The notes below the pieces were generated by a model. That model did no database searches, was not told where the DNA came from, and saw only the letters and a program-made list of their open reading frames with translations. From assembly GCA_018241445.1 (NCBI GenBank), contig JAFEDT010000006.1:124001-188000 (forward strand): a stretch of DNA of 64,000 nucleotides, given 5' to 3'. A program made the position numbers and the translations under genes. This document shows positions 19,537-29,247 of this stretch, piece by piece. Each line of letters opens with the position of its first letter. Within the stretch, counting starts at the first letter, position 1. Origin of the DNA: Pseudomonadota bacterium (lineage in GTDB: Bacteria > Pseudomonadota > Gammaproteobacteria > Steroidobacterales > Steroidobacteraceae).

Positions 19537-21732
19537 CTACAGCACGTGCTGCAGCCGCAGCCGTTCGCGCCGGCGCTGCAGGAAACCGATCACCGACGCG
19601 CGCAACCGCGCCATGAAGCGGTCCAGGCGACCCGGGTTGTAGAGAAGCTCGGCCCGGTAGAACGAGGGGCACAATACCGCCGCGTGCGCGACCTCGCCGC
19701 ACACACCGCAACCGACACAACTGTTGTCCACGTACGCCACCGGGTCGGTGCGCAGCGGGTCCGGGTTATCACGGACAGTGAGCGAGGGGCAGCCGGAGAG
19801 CCGGATGCACGAGTGGTCCCCGGTGCAGGTGTCGGCATCGACGCCGAAGCGCTCGCGCACCACGCGCTCACCGGCCTCGATGGCCTGGCGCATCTGCGGC
19901 CGCACGCGGCGCTGGCGGTTCAACTGGCATTCGCCCTCGGCCACGATGACCTTCGGTCCGCGCTCGCGCGTTGTCAGCGCCTCGCGCACCGCGCGCAGCG
20001 TGCCCTGCATGTCATAGGTGTGCGTGCGCCGCAGCCACTTGACGCCCACGCCACGCACGGCGCTGGCAATCGGGTTGTTGCCCTGGCGGCGCGGACCCGG
20101 TGAGCGCGAGGAGAGAATGTCCTGGCCGCCGGTGGCGGCGGAATAACCGTTGTCGACGATGATGGTCAGGTCATCGTGCTTGTTGAACACCGCGTTGCCG
20201 ATGCCGCTGGTCAGGCCGTTGTGCCAGAACCCGCCGTCGCCCATGATGGCCACGGCGCGCTTGCCGCCGCCGGTGGCCAGCGCCGAAGCACCCGCCGCGC
20301 CCAGCCCGTAGCCCATGATGCTGTTGCCCATGTTGAAGGGCGGCAGGGTCGCGAATGAATGACAGCCGATGTCGGCGCTGATGTGCAGCGCGCCGATCTC
20401 CTTCTGCAGCAGTTTCAGCGCCGAGAACAGCGGCCGCTCCGGGCAGCCGGTGCACAGGCCCGACGGACGGGCCGGCACCAGCGCCGCCAGGCGGCCGGCG
20501 GGAACCAGCGGCACTTCGCCGGCGGGCCCGGGCGCGGCGCCCGCGGATGCCCCCGCCGCCGGCGACCGCCCGGCGGCAGCGGACGCGGCCAGCAGTTGCG
20601 GCGCCCAGCGCTCGAGGAACGCGCCGATGCCGCGGCGCAGGACGTCGACCGTGTACTCGCCCTGCACCGGCAGCACGTCCTTGCCGGCGAGCCGGGTGGA
20701 CAGCTCGTGGCGCAGCACGATGTGGCTGGCGGCCTGCTCGATGAACTCAGGCTGCCCCTCCTCCACCACCAGCACCGCGCGCTTGCCGCGGCAGAAGTCG
20801 ACCCACTCCTGCGGCACCAGCGGATAGGTGACGTTGAGGATGTACAGCGGCAGGCTGGGTGAGCCGAACACGTCGGCACAGCCGAGCAACTCCAGGGCAC
20901 GCAGCACACTGTTGTACAACCCGCCCTGCAACACGATGCCCACACCCTGCGTGGCCGCCTCGCCCGCAATGAATTCGTTCAGGTGCTGCGCGGCAACGAA
21001 CTGCTGCGCCGCCGGCAGCCGCCGCTCGATCTTCTCGCGCTCCTGGGCATAGGTGGACGGCGGCAGGATGATGCGGCTGTAGTCGCGCGACGGCGCGGCC
21101 AGCGCATCCGCCGCCGAAAACGCCGGGCGGCGGTTGTCGGCTGCGGTGAAGCGCCCGTAGACGTGGCAGGCGCGGATGCGCAGCATCAGCATCACGGGCG
21201 TGTTGCTGGCCTCCGACAGCCCGAAGCCGTACTCCACCGCGCGCACGATCGCCGGCAGCTGCGGGCGCGGGTCCAGCAGCCACATCTGCGACTTCATCGC
21301 AAAGGCGTGGGTGCGCTCCTGCATGATGCTGGCGCCCTCGCCATAGTCCTCACCCAGGATGATCAGCGCGCCGCCCCTGACACCGGCGGAGGCGAGATTG
21401 GCCAGGGCATCCGAGGCGACGTTGGTGCCGACGGTGGACTTCCAGGTCACCGCACCACGCAGCGGGTAGTTGATGGAGGCGGCCAGGGTCGCCGCCGCGG
21501 TCGCCTCCGAGGCGCTCGGCTCGAAGTACACCCCCAGCTCCGTGAGGATCTCCTCGGCGTCGCCGAGCACATCCATCAGGTGCGAGATTGGTGCGCCCTG
21601 GTAGCCGGCCACGTAAGCGACTCCCGACTGCAGCAGCGCCTTGGTGACCGCAAGAATGCCCTCGCCGTGGAACTCCTCACCGGCCCCGAGGCGCAGCTGC
21701 TCGACTTCCTTCTTGAAGGAGCGCTCAGCCAT
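19537..21732 (-). CDS. iorA: Indolepyruvate:ferredoxin oxidoreductase, alpha subunit
   Basis: A 731-residue thiamine-diphosphate enzyme subunit. The N-terminal pyrimidine domain (~30-240) is followed by the TPP-binding domain with GDGGFWHNGLTSGIGNAVF and IIVDNGYSAATGGQ (~495-535). Two Fe-S sites are at the C-terminus: CTGDHSCIRLSGC (~650) and CVGCGVCGEVAHAAVLC (~685). It forms the catalytic core with IorB. The gene lies between the cyclase-family gene (7 nt upstream) and iorB (7 nt downstream), so the three are one operon divergent from the flavin-monooxygenase operon. Confidence 0.92.
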   Translation of the reverse strand: MAERSFKKEVEQLRLGAGEEFHGEGILAVTKALLQSGVAYVAGYQGAPISHLMDVLGDAEEILTELGVYFEPSASEATAAATLAASINYPLRGAVTWKSTVGTNVASDALANLASAGVRGGALIILGEDYGEGASIMQERTHAFAMKSQMWLLDPRPQLPAIVRAVEYGFGLSEASNTPVMLMLRIRACHVYGRFTAADNRRPAFSAADALAAPSRDYSRIILPPSTYAQEREKIERRLPAAQQFVAAQHLNEFIAGEAATQGVGIVLQGGLYNSVLRALELLGCADVFGSPSLPLYILNVTYPLVPQEWVDFCRGKRAVLVVEEGQPEFIEQAASHIVLRHELSTRLAGKDVLPVQGEYTVDVLRRGIGAFLERWAPQLLAASAAAGRSPAAGASAGAAPGPAGEVPLVPAGRLAALVPARPSGLCTGCPERPLFSALKLLQKEIGALHISADIGCHSFATLPPFNMGNSIMGYGLGAAGASALATGGGKRAVAIMGDGGFWHNGLTSGIGNAVFNKHDDLTIIVDNGYSAATGGQDILSSRSPGPRRQGNNPIASAVRGVGVKWLRRTHTYDMQGTLRAVREALTTRERGPKVIVAEGECQLNRQRRVRPQMRQAIEAGERVVRERFGVDADTCTGDHSCIRLSGCPSLTVRDNPDPLRTDPVAYVDNSCVGCGVCGEVAHAAVLCPSFYRAELLYNPGRLDRFMARLRASVIGFLQRRRERLRLQHVL

Positions 21733-21739
21733 GGTCGTC

Positions 21740-22552
21740 TCAGGCGGGCACCAGCGCCAGCACCCGCAGCGGGCTGCCTGAACCGTTGACGATTTTCAGG
21801 GGCGGCGCGATGACCACGGCGCCGGTGGGCGGCAGCTGGTCCAGGTTGGTGAGGCTCGCCAGCCCGAAGCGGTTGGAGCCGTGCATGATGGTGTGGCAGG
21901 GGAACATGGGCTCGAAGGTGGCCGCCTGGCCGGCGTCCGTGCCCACCGTTTCCACGCCGACGCCGAGGATGTCCCGTTCCTTCGCCAGGAACGGCACGCA
22001 CTGCGGGTGGAAACCCGGGGTGTGCGGACCGTCGGCGCCGATATTGAGGAAGTCCTTCGCGCTGCTGCGGCGCGACCAGTCGGTGCGGATCAGCACCCAG
22101 GCATGGGCCGGAATGCGCCCGTGGCGGGCCTCCCAGGCCTCCACCACCTCGCGCGTCAGCAGGAAATCCACGTTGGCGCGCGCCTGCGCCGCGACGTCGA
22201 TGACGCACGCCGCACCGATGAAGCGCTCCACCGGAATATTATGCGTGGCGTTGTTCGGGTAATCCTTGCCGGTGACCCAGTGGATGGGGGCATCGAAGTG
22301 CGTGCCGGTGTGCTCGCCGCACATGATGTTGTTCCAGTACCAGGCTGGCCCGCGCTGGTCGTAGCGCGAAATCTCCTCCAGCGAGAACGGCCTGGAAGGC
22401 GCAAACTGCGGCGGCAGCTGGATCGTCGCCGTCGCCGGCTCCAGCGGCACCGTCAGGTCGACGACGCGGATGCGCCCGGCCATCAGGCCCGCGACCAGTT
22501 GTCCCAGGGCACCGTCGGTGGCTTGACCGGAAGACTGGGGGGAAGTCGGCAT
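21740..22552 (-). CDS. Cyclase-family metal hydrolase (kynurenine formamidase / isatin hydrolase-like)
   Basis: A 270-residue member of the cyclase family (PF04199) with the metal motif HTGTHFDAPIHW (H-x-G-T-H-x-D-x3-H) and later GVGVETVGTDAG. Relatives hydrolyse N-formylkynurenine or isatin, both leading to anthranilate, or act on other cyclic amides. Its operon mates are iorAB, and the divergent operon resembles CoA-dependent anthranilate degradation, so a step producing anthranilate is plausible; this is inference. ATG 22552 has AGGAG at good spacing; an upstream ATG at 22576 overlaps the divergent operon's -35 and lacks a ribosome site. Confidence 0.85.
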   Translation of the reverse strand: MPTSPQSSGQATDGALGQLVAGLMAGRIRVVDLTVPLEPATATIQLPPQFAPSRPFSLEEISRYDQRGPAWYWNNIMCGEHTGTHFDAPIHWVTGKDYPNNATHNIPVERFIGAACVIDVAAQARANVDFLLTREVVEAWEARHGRIPAHAWVLIRTDWSRRSSAKDFLNIGADGPHTPGFHPQCVPFLAKERDILGVGVETVGTDAGQAATFEPMFPCHTIMHGSNRFGLASLTNLDQLPPTGAVVIAPPLKIVNGSGSPLRVLALVPA

Positions 22553-22569
22553 CGGTGCTCCTGGATTGA

Positions 22570-22598
22570 TTGACATCTGAAGTAATTCCGAATATAAC
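22570..22598 (+). promoter_or_regulatory. Sigma70-type promoter of the flavin-monooxygenase operon
   Basis: TTGACA at 22570-22575, 17-nt spacer, TATAAC at 22593-22598: 11 of 12 consensus bases. Transcription would start near 22605, about 55 nt before the ATG at 22661. On the opposite strand TATATT (22596-22591) overlaps this -10 and can serve the cyclase-iorA-iorB operon, for which no good -35 is seen, so the two directions compete for the same DNA. Confidence 0.7.
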
Positions 22599-22608
22599 AC
22601 ACTGCGGC

Positions 22609-22648
22609 GCCACCATACAGCGCAGCGCCGGTGGGCCACCATACAACG
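22609..22648. promoter_or_regulatory. Direct repeat, candidate regulator site
   Basis: The 14-nt sequence GCCACCATACARCG occurs at 22609-22622 and 22635-22648, 26 nt apart. The copies lie just downstream of the predicted plus-strand transcription start (a repressing position) and upstream of the minus-strand -10 (an activating position). A MarR regulator is encoded in the plus operon and is the natural candidate to bind here; that link is inferred. Confidence 0.5.
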
Positions 22649-22660
22649 AAAAGGGACGGC

Positions 22661-24940
22661 ATGAAGCGCATCGTATGTCTGGGCGGCGGACCTGCGGGTC
22701 TTTACGCGGGCATCCTGCTGCGCAAGGCTCTGCCGGCTGCGCGGGTGGAGATCCACGAGCGCAACCGCCCCGACGATACCTTCGGCTGGGGCGTGGTGTT
22801 CTCGGACGCCACCATGGCGAATTTCGCCGCCGCCGACGCCCCCACCCATGCGGCCATCACCGGCGGCTTCCACCACTGGGACGATATCGCCATCCACTTC
22901 CGCGGCGAGCGCTTCGTCAGCGGCGGGCACGGCTTTGCCGGCATCGCGCGCAAGCGCCTGCTGGCGATACTGCAGGAGCGGGCGCGGGAACTCGGCGTGC
23001 AGCAGAGCTTCCAGCACGAGGTGCAGGACTGCGAAGAGTTCGCCGACGCCGACCTGATCGTGGCGGCCGACGGCGTCAACAGCCGCACCCGCGGCCGCTT
23101 CGCCGACAGCTTCCAGCCGGACATCGACGTACGCAAGTGCCGCTACATCTGGCTCGGGACCACGCAGAAATTCGCCGCCTTCACCTTCGCCTTCGAGCAG
23201 ACCGAGCATGGCTGGTTCCAGATCCATGCCTATCAGTTCAGTCCCGACCTGGCGACGGTCATCGTCGAGACCCGCGAGGAGACCTGGAAGGCTCACGGCC
23301 TGGACTCCTGCAACACCGCGCAGTCCATCGATTTCTGCCAGCGGCTGTTCGCGCGCTACCTGGACGGACACGCGCTGCAGAGCAACGCCAATCATCTGCG
23401 CGGCTCCGCCTGGTTGAATTTCAGCCGCGTGTCATGTCAGCGCTGGCACCACGGGCGCGTGGTGCTGATTGGCGACGCCGCCCACACCGCGCACTTCTCG
23501 ATCGGCTCCGGCACCAAGCTGGCGATGGAGGACGCCATTGCGCTCACCCGGCAGGTGGCCGGCGGTGGCGACCTGCAGGCCGCGCTCGAGGGCTATCACG
23601 CCGAGCGCAACCTGGAGGTGCTGAAGCTGCAGAGCGCGGCGCGCAACCGCATGGAATGGTTCGAAAACGTCGCGCGCTACGCCCACCTGCCGCCGCCGCA
23701 GTTCGCCTACAGCCTGCTCACCGGCAGCCAGCGCATCGGACACGAGAACCTGAAGCTGCGCGACCCCGCCTTCGTCGCCGGATATGAACGCTGGCTGGCT
23801 GCCAGGGCCGGCGTCGCCGCGGCGCGCCCACCGATGTTCCTGCCACTGACGCTGAAGTCCCTGCAGCTGGAAAACCGCGTGGTGGTCTCGCCCATGGCCC
23901 AGTACAGCGCCAGCGACGGCCTGCCGGACGACTGGCACCTGGTGCACTACGGTCATCGTGCGCTGGGGGGCGCGGGCCTGGTGTACACGGAGATGACCTG
24001 CGTCTCGCCCGAAGGTCGCATCACCCCGGGGTGCACCGGCCTGTGGAACGAAGCCCAGCGCGATGCCTGGCGGCGCATCGTGCAGTTCGTCCACAGCCAC
24101 TCCCGCGCGAAGCTGTGCCTGCAGATCGGCCATTCGGGGCGCAAGGGCTCCACCCAGCTGGGGTGGGAGGAGTCGGATCACCCGCTGCCGCAGGGCAACT
24201 GGCCGTTGCTCGCGCCCTCGCCGCTTCCCTACCTGGAAGGCATCAGCCAGACCCCGCGCGAGATGACCCGCGCCGACATGGACCAGGTGCGCGGGCAGTT
24301 CGTGCACAGCGCGCGCCTGGGCGTCGTGGCCGGCTTCGACATGCTGGAGTTGCACATGGCGCACGGCTACCTGCTGGCCTCCTTCCTGTCACCCCTGACC
24401 AACCGTCGCGGCGACGAGTACGGGGGCAGTGTCACCAACCGCCTGCGTTTCCCGCTGGAGGTGCTGCAGGCCGTGCGCGCCGTCTGGCCCGCGGAGTTGC
24501 CGCTGTCGGTGCGCGTGTCGGCGACCGACTGGGCCGCGGGCGGGCTGTCTGACGAGGACGCGCTGGCGATCGCCACGGCCCTGCATGTCGCCGGGGCCGA
24601 CCTGATCGACGTCTCCACCGGGCAGACCGTCCCGTGGCAGAAACCAGTGTACGGCCGCATGTGGCAGACGCCCTTCGCCGACCGCGTCCGCAACGAGACC
24701 GGCATCGCCACCATTGCGGTCGGCAACATCTACGAACCGGACCACGTAAACTCCATCATCGCCAGCGGCCGGGCTGACCTGTGCGCCATTGCGCGCCCGC
24801 ATCTGGCCAACCCGGCCTGGACACTGGATGCGGCGGCGCGCCAGGGCTACCTGCAACAGTGGTGGCCGGCGCCCTACCTGTCCGGCAAGAGCCAGCTGGA
24901 ACGCAACCAGCAGCGCGCGGCCGCCCCCGGGCCTGCCTGA
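22661..24940 (+). CDS. Fused FAD monooxygenase / old-yellow-enzyme reductase (2-aminobenzoyl-CoA or salicylyl-CoA type)
   Basis: A 759-residue fusion. Residues ~1-380 form a flavoprotein aromatic hydroxylase ([40 protein letters not shown]). Residues ~395-759 form an FMN-dependent old-yellow-enzyme domain ([40 protein letters not shown]). This architecture is known from 2-aminobenzoyl-CoA monooxygenase/reductase of Azoarcus evansii and from salicylyl-CoA 5-hydroxylases. The following genes (SDR, MarR, hydratase, ACAD, RidA) match the aminobenzoyl-CoA pathway better, but the benzoate-type CoA ligase expected for it is not in the window. ATG 22661 has AAAGGGA upstream. Confidence 0.88.
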   Translation: MKRIVCLGGGPAGLYAGILLRKALPAARVEIHERNRPDDTFGWGVVFSDATMANFAAADAPTHAAITGGFHHWDDIAIHFRGERFVSGGHGFAGIARKRLLAILQERARELGVQQSFQHEVQDCEEFADADLIVAADGVNSRTRGRFADSFQPDIDVRKCRYIWLGTTQKFAAFTFAFEQTEHGWFQIHAYQFSPDLATVIVETREETWKAHGLDSCNTAQSIDFCQRLFARYLDGHALQSNANHLRGSAWLNFSRVSCQRWHHGRVVLIGDAAHTAHFSIGSGTKLAMEDAIALTRQVAGGGDLQAALEGYHAERNLEVLKLQSAARNRMEWFENVARYAHLPPPQFAYSLLTGSQRIGHENLKLRDPAFVAGYERWLAARAGVAAARPPMFLPLTLKSLQLENRVVVSPMAQYSASDGLPDDWHLVHYGHRALGGAGLVYTEMTCVSPEGRITPGCTGLWNEAQRDAWRRIVQFVHSHSRAKLCLQIGHSGRKGSTQLGWEESDHPLPQGNWPLLAPSPLPYLEGISQTPREMTRADMDQVRGQFVHSARLGVVAGFDMLELHMAHGYLLASFLSPLTNRRGDEYGGSVTNRLRFPLEVLQAVRAVWPAELPLSVRVSATDWAAGGLSDEDALAIATALHVAGADLIDVSTGQTVPWQKPVYGRMWQTPFADRVRNETGIATIAVGNIYEPDHVNSIIASGRADLCAIARPHLANPAWTLDAAARQGYLQQWWPAPYLSGKSQLERNQQRAAAPGPA

Positions 24941-24951
24941 GAGGAACATCA

Positions 24952-25725
24952 ATGACCGCACTGACCAACGTGCACGCCCTGGTCACCGGCGCGGGCCGCG
25001 GCATCGGCGCAGCGGTTGCGGCGGCCCTCGGCGCCGCCGGCGCGCGGGTGTCGCTGCTGGGCCGCACGCCCGCCACGCTGCAAGCCATGGCCGCGCAGCT
25101 CGGGGGCGAGCCGCGCGCCCTCGCCATCGCCGCCGACGTGAGCGATGCGGCCGCGGTCGAGGCCGCCTTCGGCAGCGCACGCCGCCACTTCGGCCCGGTG
25201 CAGATACTGATCAACAATGCCGGCCAGGCGGCGAGCGCCAAGTTCACCGATACCGATACGGCGCTGTGGAACCGCATCATGGCCGTCAACCTCACCGGCA
25301 CGTACCTGTGCAGCCGCGCCGCAGTGCCCGACATGCTGCAGGCCGGCTTTGGCCGTATCGTCAACATCGCCAGCATCGCCGGCCTGCGCGGCGGGGCGTA
25401 TCTGTCCGCCTACGTCGCCTCCAAGCACGCGGTGATCGGGCTTACCCGCTCGCTGGCGCTGGAGTACGCGCGCCGCAACATCACGGTCAACGCCGTCTGC
25501 CCGGGCTACGTCGACACCGACATCGTGCGTGACAGCATCGCCAACATCCGCGCCAAGACCGGCCGCAGCGAACAGGAAGCCCTGGCGGCGCTCACCGCCA
25601 CCAACCCGCAGGGACGCCTGATCACCAGTGAGGAGGTGGCAAGCGCGGTCATGTGGCTGCTGCAACCCGGCGCCAGCAGCGTGAACGGCCAGAGCATCGT
25701 CATCTCCGGCGGCGAGGTCACCTGA
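24952..25725 (+). CDS. SDR family oxidoreductase
   Basis: A 257-residue short-chain dehydrogenase: NAD(P) loop TGAGRGIGAAVA (~12-23), NNAG, catalytic Ser in NIASIAGLRGG and Tyr/Lys in YVASKHA (~157-163). It likely oxidises a 3-hydroxyacyl-CoA intermediate in the ring-cleavage route (inference from context). GAGGA precedes the ATG; it follows the monooxygenase gene by 11 nt and is followed by the MarR gene after 2 nt. Confidence 0.9.
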   Translation: MTALTNVHALVTGAGRGIGAAVAAALGAAGARVSLLGRTPATLQAMAAQLGGEPRALAIAADVSDAAAVEAAFGSARRHFGPVQILINNAGQAASAKFTDTDTALWNRIMAVNLTGTYLCSRAAVPDMLQAGFGRIVNIASIAGLRGGAYLSAYVASKHAVIGLTRSLALEYARRNITVNAVCPGYVDTDIVRDSIANIRAKTGRSEQEALAALTATNPQGRLITSEEVASAVMWLLQPGASSVNGQSIVISGGEVT

Positions 25726-25727
25726 AT

Positions 25728-26267
25728 ATGGCGCGCAAGAACTCCACCCTGCGCGCCGTGACCGCGGCAGTCGATGCCGAGACCCGCCTGCACGACGATC
25801 ATCACCTGTCGCTGCGGCTGTGGCTGCGCATGCTCGCCTGTACCAACCGCATCGAGGGGATCGTGCGTCAGAACCTGCAGGCGCGTTTTGCCACGACGCT
25901 GCCGCGCTTCGACCTGATGGCGCAGCTGGAGCGCGCACCGGCGGGGTTGAAGATGAGCGAGCTGTCGCAACGCCTGATGGTCACCGGCGGCAACGTAACC
26001 GGCATCACCGACGGCCTGGAAAAGGAGAAGCTGGTGGTACGCGAGGTCGACAGCAGTGACCGGCGCGTATTCCGCGTCAGGCTGACCGCCGAGGGTCAGC
26101 GGCAGTTCCGCCGCATGGCGAGCGAACACGAGGAGTGGGTGATCGCGCTGTTCGAGGGCCTCACCCACAGGCAGAAACAGCAACTCGCCGAGCTGCTGGG
26201 GGAACTCAAGGGCCGTATCCAGTCGGCGGCGCCCCCCACGGCTGCCGGCGAACGGGAGCGCCAGTGA
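25728..26267 (+). CDS. MarR family transcriptional regulator
   Basis: A 179-residue winged-helix regulator: dimer helix with [20 protein letters not shown], recognition region [20 protein letters not shown] and wing [18 protein letters not shown]. MarR proteins in aromatic-acid operons usually repress until an acyl-CoA intermediate binds. It is embedded in the operon it may control (2 nt after the SDR gene, 4-nt GTGA overlap with the hydratase gene), consistent with autoregulation at the direct repeat at 22609-22648. Confidence 0.9.
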   Translation: MARKNSTLRAVTAAVDAETRLHDDHHLSLRLWLRMLACTNRIEGIVRQNLQARFATTLPRFDLMAQLERAPAGLKMSELSQRLMVTGGNVTGITDGLEKEKLVVREVDSSDRRVFRVRLTAEGQRQFRRMASEHEEWVIALFEGLTHRQKQQLAELLGELKGRIQSAAPPTAAGERERQ

Positions 26268-27088
26268 GCACCATCGGCAGCACGTCATTCGCGCCACGGC
26301 CGCAACACTTCCTGTGGCGCCAGGAGGGGCGCGTGGGCGTCATCACGCTGAACCGCCCGGAACGCAAGAATCCCCTGACCTTCGAGTCCTACGCGGAACT
26401 GCGCGACCTGTTCCGCACCCTGGCCACCGTGGACACCGTGCGCTGCATCGTGCTCACGGGCGCCGGCGGGAATTTCTGCTCCGGCGGCGATGTGCACGAG
26501 ATCATCGGGCCGCTGACGCGCATGAACGCGGCCGGTCTGCTGGAGTTCACGCGCATGACCGGCGACCTGGTGAAGGCCATGCGCCGCTGCCCGCAGCCCA
26601 TCGTCGCTGCCGTCGACGGCGTGGCAGCGGGCGCCGGCGCAATCCTGGCCATGGCCTCGGACTTCCGTCTCGGCACGCCGGCCGCCATGACTGCGTTCCT
26701 GTTCACGCGCGTGGGCCTGGCGGGCTGCGACATGGGGGCCTGCGCCATTCTGCCGCGCCTGATCGGCCACGGCCGCGCCGCGGAGCTGCTGTACACCGGG
26801 CGCGCGATGACGGCGCACGAAGGCCTGCAGTGGGGCTTCTTCAATCGCCTCATCGAGGCGCAGCAGCTGGCGGGCGAGGCGCTGCAGCTCGCCGGCCAGA
26901 TCGCCGCGGGCCCCACGCAGGGGCATGCCATGACCAAGCGCATGCTGCAGCTCGAGTGGGACATGCCGGTGGAGGTCGCCATCGATGCGGAAGCGGAGGC
27001 CCAGGCGCAGTGCATGCAGACCCGCGACTTCACGCGGGCCTACGAAGCCTTCGTGGCCAGAAGCAAGCCGCAGTTCGAAGGGAACTGA
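26264..27088 (+). CDS. Enoyl-CoA hydratase family protein
   Basis: A 274-residue crotonase-fold enzyme with the oxyanion segment [11 protein letters not shown] and [20 protein letters not shown]. The region that normally holds a catalytic Glu reads [20 protein letters not shown], a variant common in hydratases of aminobenzoyl-CoA-type clusters. Start GTG 26264 overlaps the marR stop (GTGA). It presumably hydrates an unsaturated alicyclic or dicarboxylic acyl-CoA made by the upstream fusion enzyme; substrate not known. Confidence 0.88.
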   Translation: MSTIGSTSFAPRPQHFLWRQEGRVGVITLNRPERKNPLTFESYAELRDLFRTLATVDTVRCIVLTGAGGNFCSGGDVHEIIGPLTRMNAAGLLEFTRMTGDLVKAMRRCPQPIVAAVDGVAAGAGAILAMASDFRLGTPAAMTAFLFTRVGLAGCDMGACAILPRLIGHGRAAELLYTGRAMTAHEGLQWGFFNRLIEAQQLAGEALQLAGQIAAGPTQGHAMTKRMLQLEWDMPVEVAIDAEAEAQAQCMQTRDFTRAYEAFVARSKPQFEGN

Positions 27089-27093
27089 AGCGC

Positions 27094-28314
27094 GTGCGTA
27101 GCCGCAGTTTCCTTGACTGGCCCTTCTTCGACCCGGCGCACCGGCAGCTCGCCGCGCAACTGGATGACTGGGCGCGTGAGCACCTGGGACAGCCACGTTC
27201 ACACGACCGTGACGGCGTCGATGCCGCCTGCCGCGCCCTGGTGCGCAGCCTGGGCCAGGCGGGCTGGACGCGGCACAGTGTCGGCCTGGACGGCGCGCCC
27301 CCTGATGTGCGCTCGCTGACCCTGATTCGCGAGACGCTGGCCTGGTACGACGGGCTTGCGGACTTCGCGTTCGCCATGCAGGGCCTGGGGAGCGGTGCGA
27401 TTTCGCTCGCCGGATCTGCGGCACAGCGCCGCCACTACCTGCCACGCGTGGCTGCCGGGGACGCGATTGCGGCCTTCGCCCTGTCGGAACCGCAGGCCGG
27501 CTCGGATGCGGCCGCCATCGAGTGCCGCGCCAGGCGCGAGGCTGACAGCTATGTCCTCGACGGGCGCAAGACCTGGATATCCAACGGCGGCATCGCCGAC
27601 TTCTATTGTGTATTCGCGCGCACCAGCCCACCGCAGCGGCGCAGCGACGGTACGGTCAGTGCGCGCGGCATCAGTGCCTTCATCGTCGAGGCCGGCACGG
27701 CCGGCTTCTCGGTCCCGCGGCGCCCTGAAGTCATCTCCCCGCACCCGTTGGGTAGCCTGGCCTTCGACGCCTGCCGCATCCCGGCGACGCAACTGCTGGG
27801 TGAGGAAGGCGCGGGCTTCAAGCTGGCCATGCGCACGCTGGATGTGTTCCGCACCTCGGTCGCGGGCGCGGCGCTCGGCTTCGCGCAGCGCGCGCTCGAT
27901 GTGGCGCGCGAGCACGCGCTCACGCGGCACATGTTCGGCCGCACGCTGGCGGACCTGCAGCTCACCCAGGCGGCGCTCGCCGACATGGCATGCGAGATCG
28001 ACGCTGCGCGCCTGCTCAGCTACCGCGCCGCCTGGTTGCGCGACCGCGGCAGCGCCGCGACCGCGGAGGTGGCCATGGCCAAGATGGCCGCGACCGAGAG
28101 CGCGCAGCGGGTCATCGATCGCGCCGTGCAGTTGTTCGGCGGCCGCGGCGTGATCGTCGGCGAGGTGCCCGAGCAGCTGTACCGCGACATCCGCGCGCTG
28201 CGCATCTATGAAGGAGCCACCGAGGTGCAGAAGATGATCATCGCGCGCGAACTGCTGGGCACTGACCGAAGTGGTGGTGGCGCCGGCCGCCGTGGCGAGG
28301 GGCAGCCCGCGTGA
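27094..28314 (+). CDS. Acyl-CoA dehydrogenase
   Basis: A 406-residue ACAD with [20 protein letters not shown] (~125-145), [40 protein letters not shown] and the C-terminal [20 protein letters not shown], where the Glu is in the catalytic position. It is therefore expected to be an active flavin dehydrogenase. GTG 27094 begins 5 nt after the hydratase stop; its own stop overlaps the RidA start (GTGA). It belongs to the ring-degradation operon. Confidence 0.9.
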   Translation: MRSRSFLDWPFFDPAHRQLAAQLDDWAREHLGQPRSHDRDGVDAACRALVRSLGQAGWTRHSVGLDGAPPDVRSLTLIRETLAWYDGLADFAFAMQGLGSGAISLAGSAAQRRHYLPRVAAGDAIAAFALSEPQAGSDAAAIECRARREADSYVLDGRKTWISNGGIADFYCVFARTSPPQRRSDGTVSARGISAFIVEAGTAGFSVPRRPEVISPHPLGSLAFDACRIPATQLLGEEGAGFKLAMRTLDVFRTSVAGAALGFAQRALDVAREHALTRHMFGRTLADLQLTQAALADMACEIDAARLLSYRAAWLRDRGSAATAEVAMAKMAATESAQRVIDRAVQLFGGRGVIVGEVPEQLYRDIRALRIYEGATEVQKMIIARELLGTDRSGGGAGRRGEGQPA

Positions 28315-28742
28315 CCGCACCCACTGCACCCCACATCAGGATTCTCCAGCCGCCGGACTGGCCGCGTCCGCGCGGCTACAGCAACGGCATGGCGGCAACG
28401 GGAACGCAGGTCTTCGTCGGCGGCCAGATCGGCTGGGATGCGCAGGGTCGCTTCGCCAGCACCCGGATGGCCGACCAGGTGGGCCAGGCGCTCACCAACA
28501 TCCTCGCGGTGCTGGCCCAGGCCGGTGCGGGCGCCGGGCACATCGTGCGCCTGACCTGGTTCGTCACCAGTCGCGAGGAGTACGTCTCCAACCTGAAGGC
28601 CATCGGTACGGCCTACCGCGCCGTCATGGGCAAGCACTTCCCGGTCATGAGCGTGGTGCAGGTGGTGGCGCTGGTGGAGGCCGAGGCGAAAGTCGAGATC
28701 GAGGCCACGGCGGTGATTCCGGCACCCGCAGACGCGCGCTGA
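28311..28742 (+). CDS. RidA/YjgF family protein
   Basis: A 143-residue Rid-fold protein ([51 protein letters not shown]). Canonical RidA enamine/imine deaminases carry an Arg in a PARS-like segment before the last strand; here that place reads [10 protein letters not shown], with no Arg, so the standard deaminase activity is doubtful. Rid proteins occur in aminobenzoate and aminomuconate clusters, where they may assist deamination. It is the last gene of the plus operon. Confidence 0.87.
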   Translation: MTAPTAPHIRILQPPDWPRPRGYSNGMAATGTQVFVGGQIGWDAQGRFASTRMADQVGQALTNILAVLAQAGAGAGHIVRLTWFVTSREEYVSNLKAIGTAYRAVMGKHFPVMSVVQVVALVEAEAKVEIEATAVIPAPADAR

Positions 28743-28786
28743 ACGGAAACCACCGCTGCCTCCGCAGTACCCGCAGCGCGTGGGGA

Positions 28787-29236
28787 TCAGGCCGCTTTCT
28801 GCATCCAGGCGCCCTGGCTGTTCAACTCCACGAGCAGGTCGGCCTTGCCAATGGCGCGATCCACATCGCGCAGGCGATCGACGATGGCCTGCATGGCGGC
28901 CTTCCCGGAAATGTACTCGCGCACCATTGTACAGACGAAGAGCGCGGCATATTGCGGCACATCCTGCTCCCCGCGCTCCCACAGCGATACCGTCTGCTCC
29001 TGCACACCCAGGATTTCCGCAATTGACCGCTGCGACATATCGAGCCATTTGCGCAGGAACCTGAATTCCTGATCCTTGATCGCAGCCGGATTCACGGCAA
29101 TCGTCAGAGCAATTGTCCGATGCAGCCCTTCGATATCCTCGATATGCAGGATGTCGTGGCCGCCATTCGTCTTACGGCGCTCGTACCCATTGGTGAGATA
29201 CACGTTGTCGAGGCCGCAGCCCTTGTAATGCAACAT
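28787..29236 (-). CDS. XRE-type HTH antitoxin-like protein
   Basis: A 149-residue protein. Residues ~60-115 contain a lambda-repressor-type HTH (FRFLRKWLDMSQRSIAEILG; VQEQTVSLWERGEQ). The N-terminal part (MLHYKGCGLDNVYLTNGYER) is typical of HTH partners of DUF4258 proteins. It follows the DUF4258 gene after 11 nt; its ribosome site TAGGAGG includes the stop codon of that gene, coupling their translation. It probably neutralises the DUF4258 protein and represses the pair, though toxin activity is not proven. Confidence 0.8.
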   Translation of the reverse strand: MLHYKGCGLDNVYLTNGYERRKTNGGHDILHIEDIEGLHRTIALTIAVNPAAIKDQEFRFLRKWLDMSQRSIAEILGVQEQTVSLWERGEQDVPQYAALFVCTMVREYISGKAAMQAIVDRLRDVDRAIGKADLLVELNSQGAWMQKAA

Positions 29237-29247
29237 GGCGCTTCCTC

